NCBI RefSeq assembly: GCF_004307455.1
Contig: NZ_SEWX01000002.1
Span: 248,001-312,000 of the forward strand
Length of the DNA stretch: 64,000 nt
Direction: 5' to 3'
Source of the DNA: Aquirufa nivalisilvae
GTDB taxonomy: Bacteria > Bacteroidota > Bacteroidia > Cytophagales > Spirosomataceae
Positions 57,772 through 64,000 of the stretch are shown piece after piece. The first letter of the stretch is position 1, and every line of letters begins with the position of its first letter. The notes below the pieces were generated by a model that saw nothing but the letters and a program-made list of their open reading frames with translations, had not been told where the DNA came from and ran no database searches. The translations under genes were made by a program, and so were the position numbers.

Positions 57772-60399
57772 ATGAAGAAATTTCTTTACATCATATTAGG
57801 AGTGCTGGGTAGCTGGCAATTAGGTTATTCTCAACATCATGAAATGGATATCATTCCAGGTAAAATGATTGATGAATATACTCCTGAATTCACTAAAATC
57901 AAGCGTGAACTTCCTGAGGGCTATACCCAAGAGATGCAAGACTGGGTTAGAAAAAAGAATATTGAAAGTAAAAGTACTCAAAATAGAACTTCTGCCAGTG
58001 CGGCTAAATTCACCTTAAGTTTTGAAACTCCACCTCCTGCTGATGTGAGAGCCGTTTTTGAAAAAGCTGCCGAATCATGGGCTTCCATATTAAATTCGGA
58101 TGTTGAAGTGAAGGTGCTTTGTCGCTGGAGAAGCTTAGCAACCAATGTATTGGGAAGTGCAGGTGCAACAGCCAACGTTCGCAATTTCCCTGGAGCGGCC
58201 AAAGTGAACACTTATTATCCCATTGCTTTAGCGGAGAAAATGGCTCATAAAAACCTGAATGGGACAGATTTTGATATCGTAGCTAATTTTAATGCGGATT
58301 ATGCCAACTGGTACAAAGGATTGGATGGAGTCCCTACCATCAATCAGATTGATTTATACTCAGTAGTTTTACATGAATTTGGTCATGGTCTAGGATTTAT
58401 TGGTCAAGTGGCGGTAGATAATACAACAGCCTATTACATTTATCCAGGTATTTTTGATCAATTTATGGTTAATAGTACGGGGCTTAGTTTGACAGATACC
58501 CTTAATTTTAAAAATGATTCTCCCGAATTAAAAGCGCAATTAACATCGGGAAATTTGTTCTTAAGCACAACCAAATTATTGGCAGCGAATAATAAAGAGA
58601 AAGCAAAATTATATGCGCCTAATACCTATACTCAGGGGTCTTCTATCTATCACGTCGATGCCTCAAAATACCGCCCTAAGGATCCTAATGCCTTAATGAC
58701 CCCTAGTATTGCTAAGGGAGAAATAACTCGTGAGTTAGGAACTATCGTACCTGCCGCATTCAATGATTTTGGGTGGTATTCTTCCAGTATTGTACCCACT
58801 GCCGATTTATTTACCGATACGGAGGATGTTACCAAGGATTATGTATTTACAGTTAATGTATATTCGGACACCATCGTGAAAGCCAATTCGCTGAAATTGA
58901 TGCTTTCTACCGACGGTACTATTCAAAATGCGACTTCTCGTCCATTAACCTTGTCTGGATCGAGCTATTCCTATACTTTGCCTAAAGACACCAAATTAAG
59001 AACCATCGCATATTATTGGTCAGCTGAAGAAGCAAGTGGAAAGAAATTTACCACACCTGCACAAGCCCCACTGATTGCTGGTACTACCACCTCAAGTTAT
59101 TATAAATTTACGATTGGACAGGATACCGTAAAGCCAGTAGCGATTTATTCTAATCCACTGAAATATATTTTTTCCAATCAAACCAAAATCAATTTACCAA
59201 CCTTATTGGCCAACGATAATATTGGTATAGATACGGTGTATATGGAATATAGCATCGGTTCGGGCGCTGTGATTAAATCAGGATTTATTCGCTCTACGGC
59301 AGATGCATTCAGTTATAATGGAGCGTTTAACTTTGCGACCGGCCAGATTAAGGCTGGAGATATCATTAAATATCGAGTGGTTGTGAAAGACAAGGCTAAA
59401 ATTGCCAATTATGTCTATTTCCCCGCTACAGGTAACTATGAGTTTGTGGTATTGACCTCCATGGATGCTGTCAATACGTATAAAACGGATTTTGAAAATA
59501 AACCGACAGCTGATTTTTATTTGAAAGGTTTTGCTATCAATCAACCTGCTAATTTTACTTCTCTAGGTTTGAATAGTGAACATCCATATGCCAATGGTTC
59601 AGAAGAATCCTACGATAATTCTGGAGGTTCAGATAAATTCACGAATAATGATGCCATTTTATTGAAACCGATTATCGTTCGTGCTGATACCGCTCGAATT
59701 ACATTTGATGAGGTAGTTTTGGTGGAAACGGCTGAGACAACTGGTACCTCATTCTTAAATGCCGATGGTACGGTAAATCGTTCTTTTTATGATTATGTGA
59801 TTGTTCAAGGTTCAAAGGATGGTGGCCTTACTTGGAATAATTTACGTGATGGATGGGATTCCAATGATTATTCGGAATGGCAAAAAGCTTGGACAGGAAC
59901 GAATGTAGATAAAAACGGGAACTCCACGCTCAAAGGAACGGCTACCTTATTTCAGAAAAGAGAAATTGATATATTAGGTTCAGGGAAATTTAATCCAGGG
60001 GATAAGGTTTTATTGAGATTCCGCTTACATTCCGACATCGGCGCCTACGGATGGGGATGGGCCATTGATAATTTAAATATCCAAGGTGCTCAGGCGGTCA
60101 CACCACCTAAATTGGTTCTGGCAGTAGAAAATGGTACTGAAGCTACTGGATTACTTATTCGACCAAATCCAAGTCAAGGTTTATTTAGAGTGCAGTTGCC
60201 TTTAGAACAAATGGGTCAAACCGTGGAATTACATGTGGTTGATTTACAAGGAAGAGTTGTATATCAAGATCGAGTAAACGTAGGCGGTTCTATGTTAGAT
60301 AGGGAGATAGAGGCAGGAAATTGGCCAACGGGGACTTATTTTTGCATTGTTAAGACCGAAAAACAACAATGGGTGAAACGAGTATTTTTGTTGAAATAA
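57772..60399 (+). CDS. Secreted metalloprotease-like protein with T9SS type A sorting domain
   Basis: An 875-residue exported protein. Signal peptide to about residue 20 (LGSWQLGYSQ). A catalytic-type domain covers about 80-345 with HEFGHGLGF at 201-209 (HExxH 201-205); the usual metzincin third His is replaced (HEFGHGLGFIG), as in many bacterial proteins of this type, so the third ligand must lie elsewhere. Beta-sandwich regions follow (about 350-770). The C-terminus (about 790-875: RPNPSQGLFRVQLP, VELHVVDLQGRVV, WPTGTYFCIVKTEKQQWVKRVFLLK) is a Por secretion/type A sorting domain, so it leaves the cell through T9SS and is cleaved or anchored. The first 60 residues after the signal may be a propeptide. 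It follows the second susCD terminator and may supply peptides. Confidence 0.9.
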   Translation: MKKFLYIILGVLGSWQLGYSQHHEMDIIPGKMIDEYTPEFTKIKRELPEGYTQEMQDWVRKKNIESKSTQNRTSASAAKFTLSFETPPPADVRAVFEKAAESWASILNSDVEVKVLCRWRSLATNVLGSAGATANVRNFPGAAKVNTYYPIALAEKMAHKNLNGTDFDIVANFNADYANWYKGLDGVPTINQIDLYSVVLHEFGHGLGFIGQVAVDNTTAYYIYPGIFDQFMVNSTGLSLTDTLNFKNDSPELKAQLTSGNLFLSTTKLLAANNKEKAKLYAPNTYTQGSSIYHVDASKYRPKDPNALMTPSIAKGEITRELGTIVPAAFNDFGWYSSSIVPTADLFTDTEDVTKDYVFTVNVYSDTIVKANSLKLMLSTDGTIQNATSRPLTLSGSSYSYTLPKDTKLRTIAYYWSAEEASGKKFTTPAQAPLIAGTTTSSYYKFTIGQDTVKPVAIYSNPLKYIFSNQTKINLPTLLANDNIGIDTVYMEYSIGSGAVIKSGFIRSTADAFSYNGAFNFATGQIKAGDIIKYRVVVKDKAKIANYVYFPATGNYEFVVLTSMDAVNTYKTDFENKPTADFYLKGFAINQPANFTSLGLNSEHPYANGSEESYDNSGGSDKFTNNDAILLKPIIVRADTARITFDEVVLVETAETTGTSFLNADGTVNRSFYDYVIVQGSKDGGLTWNNLRDGWDSNDYSEWQKAWTGTNVDKNGNSTLKGTATLFQKREIDILGSGKFNPGDKVLLRFRLHSDIGAYGWGWAIDNLNIQGAQAVTPPKLVLAVENGTEATGLLIRPNPSQGLFRVQLPLEQMGQTVELHVVDLQGRVVYQDRVNVGGSMLDREIEAGNWPTGTYFCIVKTEKQQWVKRVFLLK

Positions 60400-60420
60400 A
60401 CATCTAAATAGGGAATTAGT

Positions 60421-60451
60421 TTTCCATGCCACCTCTTTTTAATTATCTTTG
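60421..60451 (+). promoter_or_regulatory. Promoter of accD
   Basis: TTTC (60421-60424), 19-base spacer, TATCTTTG (60444-60451), a perfect match to TAnnTTTG and three of four bases of the -33 TTTG. The ATG lies 23 bases downstream at 60475. Confidence 0.75.
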
Positions 60452-60474
60452 CAGTCCTTTATAAAAAAGAAAAT

Positions 60475-61320
60475 ATGTCTTGGTTTACCAGAAAAGATAA
60501 GGGAATTCAAACTCCTACCGAATTCAAAAGAGAAGCTCCAGATGGTTTATGGTATCAATGTCCTTCCTGTAAGAAGGCCATCCATACAAGAGAACATCGT
60601 TTATTTGCTTATACTTGTTCCAATTGCAATTACCACGAGAAAATAGGTTCTCAAGATTACTTTGAATTACTATTTGATCAAACCCGTTATACCGAATTAG
60701 ATGCTCTAATGAGTTCAGGTGATCCATTGAATTTTGTGGATACGAAGAATTATCCTGATCGAGTAAAAGCTACTGAGTTAAAGACGGGTTTAAAAGATGC
60801 TGTTCGTTCTGCTTATGGAGAGATGAATGGCATGCCTATCACTGTAGCGGCTATGGATTTTAGTTTTATTGGAGGATCAATGGGTTCTGTTGTAGGGGAG
60901 AAGATAGCTAGAGCCATTGATTATTCTTTGGAACACAAGCAGCCTTTCTTGATGATTTCACGTTCAGGTGGTGCTCGTATGATGGAAGCTGGTTTTTCTT
61001 TAATGCAAATGGCCAAAACTTCGGCTCGTTTGGCATTGCTAGATGAAGCGAAGATTCCTTATATCTCTTTGTTGACCGATCCTACTACAGGTGGTGTAAC
61101 AGCATCCTTCGCTATGCTAGGTGACTTTAATATTGCAGAACCAGGAGCATTAATTGGTTTTGCGGGACCGCGTGTGATTCGTGAGACTATTGGTAAGGAT
61201 TTGCCGAAGGGTTTCCAAAGTGCTGATTTTGTATTAGAGCACGGATTCTTGGATTTCATCGTAGATCGTAAAGACCTAAAAGATAAATTGACTTCTTTGT
61301 TGGGCATGCTGCAGAAGTAA
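60475..61320 (+). CDS. accD: Acetyl-CoA carboxylase carboxyltransferase subunit beta (AccD)
   Basis: A 281-residue subunit of the biotin carboxyltransferase that, with AccA, moves the carboxyl group from carboxybiotin to acetyl-CoA to make malonyl-CoA for fatty-acid synthesis. The N-terminal zinc ribbon has Cys29, Cys32, Cys48 and Cys51 (CPSC and CSNC). The crotonase-like domain contains [48 protein letters not shown] and GFAGPRVI. Length and motifs are normal. It has its own promoter and ends at a bidirectional terminator. Confidence 0.97.
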   Translation: MSWFTRKDKGIQTPTEFKREAPDGLWYQCPSCKKAIHTREHRLFAYTCSNCNYHEKIGSQDYFELLFDQTRYTELDALMSSGDPLNFVDTKNYPDRVKATELKTGLKDAVRSAYGEMNGMPITVAAMDFSFIGGSMGSVVGEKIARAIDYSLEHKQPFLMISRSGGARMMEAGFSLMQMAKTSARLALLDEAKIPYISLLTDPTTGGVTASFAMLGDFNIAEPGALIGFAGPRVIRETIGKDLPKGFQSADFVLEHGFLDFIVDRKDLKDKLTSLLGMLQK

Positions 61321-61338
61321 TCCCAATTCAATCATCAT

Positions 61339-61375
61339 AAAAAAAGTCTCCCGAAATTTTCGGGAGACTTTTTTA
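61339..61375. terminator. Bidirectional terminator between accD and the zinc-ribbon gene
   Basis: AAAAAAGTCTCCCGAAA (61340-61356) and its complement (61358-61374), 17 bp, almost no spacer. A-run on the left and T-run on the right allow termination from both strands. Confidence 0.92.
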
Positions 61376-61376
61376 T

Positions 61377-62195
61377 TTATTCAGCAGCTGGAGCTGGAGC
61401 AGCAGGTGCGGCAGCCGCTGCCTTGCTACGGCTTTTCTTTTCTTTCTCTGGAGGAGGAATAACATCTTCCACTCCGGCAAAAACACGACCACAGTGTTCA
61501 CACACGATGATTTTCTTTTTGTCTTTGATGTCGGTTTGTCTTTGTGGAGGTACAGAACTAAAACATCCACCACAAGCACCACGCTTCACCATCACCACGG
61601 CTAAACCGTTGCGAGCGTTATCGCGTAATTTCTCGTAAGACTTAAATAAACGTGGGTCAACTAGTTTCAAAGCTTTCTCACGATCTTTCATCGCCTTTTG
61701 CTCATCTTCTTCACTTTCGTTGATGATCACTTCTAATTCTTTTTGCTTTTGCTCTAAATCTTTTTTGCGTTCAAACAAAGTAGATTCAACAGAAGCGATT
61801 TCGTCATTTTTGTTCAAAACTTTGAAATCAATTTCTTTGATACGCTTATCAGCGATCTCCATTTCTAATCCTTGAAGTTCAATTTCTTTCGAAATAGCTT
61901 CAAATTCACGGTTGTTACGCACGTTCATTTGTTGCTCTTTGTACTTCACAATTAACTTGTCAGAATCCTTTTTAGAATTTTTGTAGTTAGAAATTTGCTC
62001 TTCAAAAGACGCGATTTCTTGTTGGAATTTAGACAAACGAGTCTCTAAACCCATGATCTCATCCTCTAAATCACGTACTTCTTCGGGTAAATCACCTCTA
62101 ACTTTCTTGATATTATCTAAGGCTGAATCAATGGTCTGAAGCTTTAATAATGCTTCTAACTTTTGGGCAATCGTAGTTTCGGTAGCTGTAGCCAT
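61377..62195 (-). CDS. Coiled-coil protein with C-terminal C4-type zinc ribbon
   Basis: A 272-residue cytoplasmic protein. Residues about 15-195 form a long antiparallel coiled coil (RLSKFQQEIASFEEQISNYKNSKKDSDKLIV, EIASVESTLFERKKDLEQKQKELEV). Then comes a zinc ribbon with CGGC and CEHC pairs (GACGGCFSSVPPQ, IIVCEHCGRVF). The tail is Ala/Pro-rich and low in complexity. It belongs to the CT398/Cdsz-like family widespread in Bacteroidota; proposed partners include transcription and secretion factors, but its role is not settled. It lies 40 bases downstream of the NIF3 gene and probably shares its transcript. Confidence 0.9.
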   Translation of the reverse strand: MATATETTIAQKLEALLKLQTIDSALDNIKKVRGDLPEEVRDLEDEIMGLETRLSKFQQEIASFEEQISNYKNSKKDSDKLIVKYKEQQMNVRNNREFEAISKEIELQGLEMEIADKRIKEIDFKVLNKNDEIASVESTLFERKKDLEQKQKELEVIINESEEDEQKAMKDREKALKLVDPRLFKSYEKLRDNARNGLAVVMVKRGACGGCFSSVPPQRQTDIKDKKKIIVCEHCGRVFAGVEDVIPPPEKEKKSRSKAAAAAPAAPAPAAE

Positions 62196-62235
62196 TATTA
62201 TTGTTACGTTTGAAAGTGTCTAACTCTCTTAATTC

Positions 62236-63327
62236 TTATGCATACCTGACCGGATTGGTCAAGGTCTCGCTTTTCAGAACGGCAAAATTACTAAAAATAT
62301 TTGATAAATAAGTATGGATGGCATCCTTTATCATAACTTCGGATTCATAATGCCCTATATCACAAAGTATGCAGCTATTTTCCCCATCAAAGAACTCATG
62401 ATATTTTAAATCACCCGTCAAGAATGCATCGGCACCTTGTCGTTTCGCCTCAGCAATCAAAAAGCTGCCAGCTCCCCCGCAAAGTGCAACTTTTTTGATT
62501 TTCTTACTCAATAATGGGGTATGCCTTATAGCCGTTAAATCCAACGATTTCTTTACCCATTGAATAAAGTCCTCACCCGACATAGCCTTGTCTAATTCAC
62601 CTATAAATCCTGCACCCACTTCATTCCAGCGGTTGGATAAGGAATGAATAAAATATGCCACCTCTTCATATGGATGTGCTTTTTTCAATGCATGTAGTAT
62701 TGTAGATTCTAGATGAGTTGGGAAAATCATATCCACTTTCACTTCTTTCACTTCAGTTGCTATGCTTCGTTGGCCTATTACCGGATTTGCCTCATTCGAT
62801 GGGGTAAATCTTCCTATACCTTCCGAGGCAAAACTACAAGCCGAATATTCTCCAATATTTCCAGCACCCGCAGCGTGAAGAGCCTCGCGTACAGATTCCT
62901 GATTTTCTACTGGAACATAATAGCTGATTTGTTTTAGTGCATTTTCAGCTGGTAAAAGGACCTTGCCAGCCAAGCCTAATTTTTGAGCTAAATGATACGA
63001 AACCCCCTTTGGAGCATGATCTAAATTGGTATGAGATGCATAAAGTGCTACTGAATGTTGAATGGCTTTAATGACAGTCCTTTCCACATAATTTTTACCT
63101 GTCAAAGATTTTAAACCTTTGAACACAATGGGGTGGTGGGATATAATCACATTACAGCCTTTTTGGATGGCTTCTTCGACCACCTCTTCGGTACAATCTA
63201 GGCTTATTAATACGCCTTTTACCTCCATAGTAGGGTCTCCTACCAATAATCCTGCATTATCATAGGATTCTTGCCAAGCCAAAGGGGCCCACTCTTCCAT
63301 ACTCCGGCAAACGTCTGCAAGCTTCAT
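62236..63327 (-). CDS. NIF3-family dinuclear metal centre protein
   Basis: A 363-residue NIF3/YbgI/YqfO-family protein, a toroidal hexamer with a two-metal site. The metal-binding residues are visible: VIISHHPIVFKGL (His pair near 64-65), YASHTNLDHA (His, Asp) and C-terminal CDIGHYESE (His, Glu). The middle insertion (about 125-230, KVDMIFPTHLESTILHALKKAHPYEEVAYF) is the PII-like domain of the long YqfO form. GTP cyclohydrolase I type 2 is an old name for this family; the true activity is unproven. A consensus promoter lies just upstream, and the zinc-ribbon gene follows. Confidence 0.92.
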   Translation of the reverse strand: MKLADVCRSMEEWAPLAWQESYDNAGLLVGDPTMEVKGVLISLDCTEEVVEEAIQKGCNVIISHHPIVFKGLKSLTGKNYVERTVIKAIQHSVALYASHTNLDHAPKGVSYHLAQKLGLAGKVLLPAENALKQISYYVPVENQESVREALHAAGAGNIGEYSACSFASEGIGRFTPSNEANPVIGQRSIATEVKEVKVDMIFPTHLESTILHALKKAHPYEEVAYFIHSLSNRWNEVGAGFIGELDKAMSGEDFIQWVKKSLDLTAIRHTPLLSKKIKKVALCGGAGSFLIAEAKRQGADAFLTGDLKYHEFFDGENSCILCDIGHYESEVMIKDAIHTYLSNIFSNFAVLKSETLTNPVRYA

Positions 63328-63345
63328 ATTCTTTTTTTAGTATAC

Positions 63346-63376
63346 CAAAGGTAAAATTCTTTCGGGAGCTTTGAAA
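63346..63376 (-). promoter_or_regulatory. Promoter of the NIF3 / zinc-ribbon operon
   Basis: On the minus strand TTTC (63376-63373), 19-base spacer, TACCTTTG (63353-63346), a perfect TAnnTTTG. The ATG lies 19 bases downstream at 63327. Confidence 0.72.
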
Positions 63377-63425
63377 AAAATGGCTATATTTAAGCAGATG
63401 AACCCTATCTAATTGATTTAAACGT

Positions 63426-63866
63426 ATGCGATGTAGACCAGCCATAGTGATCATAGAAAATGATCATGTATTATTAATGCGATACCAATTTGGCTCAGGA
63501 ATGGTGTATAATTTTCCAGGTGGAAATCCAGATCCAGGAGAAATTTTCCCAGAAACCATTATTAGAGAGTGTCGAGAAGAATTAGCCGTAGAAGTAGAAG
63601 TTGGTAAGCTGCTTTTAATGGGAGAAATACCAGGTAAAGAAGATAAAAAAAGTGCCTTACACATATTATTTGAAGGGAGTATTGTTTCTGGAATTCCCAT
63701 ATTGCAAGCTCATGAAACAACGGCTCAAGAAATATGTTGGATTCCTATCTCCCAGCTAGCAAGTCTTCATTTATACCCGAACGTTGGGGTGGCTTTACAA
63801 GATTTGATTTTCTTGCAAAAGAAAGGGGAATATGTAGGGGCTATTCAGCAGCCTTGGGTGGATTAG
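63426..63866 (+). CDS. Nudix hydrolase
   Basis: A 146-residue Nudix protein. The box GGNPDPGEIFPETIIRECREEL fits Gx5Ex7REUxEE with all catalytic glutamates present, unlike the regulator at 45772; only the trailing Gly is replaced (LAV). The N-terminus IVIIENDHVLLMRYQFGSGMVYNFPGGN is the usual strand-loop of the family. Substrate probably a nucleoside diphosphate derivative. It stands alone and its 3' end overlaps the convergent membrane-protein gene by 26 bases. Confidence 0.92.
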   Translation: MRCRPAIVIIENDHVLLMRYQFGSGMVYNFPGGNPDPGEIFPETIIRECREELAVEVEVGKLLLMGEIPGKEDKKSALHILFEGSIVSGIPILQAHETTAQEICWIPISQLASLHLYPNVGVALQDLIFLQKKGEYVGAIQQPWVD

Positions 63867-64000
63867 GCCATACATAAGTTCCAAGGAGTAATCCAAACAA
63901 ACTCGCTGCTAGACCTGGCCAAATGGAAGGAATTTCAGAGGGAGCTATAAACTGAAAATACCCCCAAACTCCTAGTCCCAAGATCATACTCAGGTGGCTA
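63841..64000 (-). CDS. C-terminal end of an integral membrane protein (partial)
   Basis: A minus-strand frame open to the window edge ends at TAG 63841-63843. Its last 52 residues include two hydrophobic helices (SMILGLGVWGYFQFIAP and WPGLAASLFGLLLGTYVWP) and a short tail NPPKAAE. The spacing of helices and the phrase LAASLFGLLLGTYVWP resemble the end of sodium:solute symporters, but too little is present to name it. The 3' end overlaps the Nudix gene by 26 bases, tail to tail. Confidence 0.6.
   Translation of the reverse strand, partial: SHLSMILGLGVWGYFQFIAPSEIPSIWPGLAASLFGLLLGTYVWPNPPKAAE

Overview
The window is AT-rich bacterial chromosome from the phylum Bacteroidota, most likely a member of the Cytophagales; I cannot fix the genus. 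The evidence is two SusC/SusD pairs, DUF4249, DUF2911 and DUF5916 proteins, two proteins with type IX secretion (T9SS) sorting domains (one type A, one type B), lipoproteins throughout, and promoters of the Bacteroidota form TTTG-N19-TAnnTTTG. I found no rRNA, tRNA, CRISPR array, insertion sequence or phage gene. The window reads as ordinary chromosome carrying a set of surface-protein genes.

Layout. 1-2011: an NTF2-like protein (cut by the edge), a serine beta-lactamase-like lipoprotein, and yidD. 2458-18811: an uptake and surface cluster. It has a SusC/SusD pair closed by a terminator, then a tight five-gene run: two tandem paralogous VCBS/ASPIC-UnbV lipoproteins, a haem-binding (CxxCH) VCBS protein, a TonB-dependent receptor and its DUF4249 partner. 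18953-22705: acyl-CoA dehydrogenase and an M1 metallopeptidase. 22813-25008 (minus): an aminotransferase-tyrA operon preceded by a promoter, a 21-codon leader peptide with seven tyrosines, and a terminator. I read this as a tyrosine-responsive attenuator. 25443-37415: one 3990-residue secreted protein built of two alternating Ig-like module families, a peptidase-like domain with lost zinc ligands, calcium-binding TSP3 repeats and a T9SS type B sorting domain.

37437-39179 (minus): recX and hemA. 39284-46518: a long plus-strand run holding an SDR, a YheT-type hydrolase, a fused phosphoserine phosphatase/phosphoglycerate dehydrogenase (SerB-SerA), a SerC-type aminotransferase, a Gfo/Idh/MocA oxidoreductase, an SGNH hydrolase and a Nudix-like regulator. 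The three serine enzyme activities together make serine from 3-phosphoglycerate. 46536-48171 (minus): yebC and a DUF922-like protein whose signal peptide is encoded across yebC's terminator. 48354-53061: a DUF5916 protein, a DUF2911 protein, a receiver-only response regulator, an MBL hydrolase and a HAD phosphatase. 53202-60399: a second SusC/SusD pair and a T9SS type A metalloprotease. 60475-64000: accD, a zinc-ribbon coiled-coil protein, a NIF3 protein, a Nudix hydrolase and the end of a membrane protein.

The strongest candidate for something undescribed is the Tyr-rich leader/attenuator at 24847-25008. Next are the giant modular T9SS protein with its recent internal duplication, the signal peptide encoded through a terminator hairpin at 47417-47447, and the haem/VCBS/TonB operon at 7077-18811.
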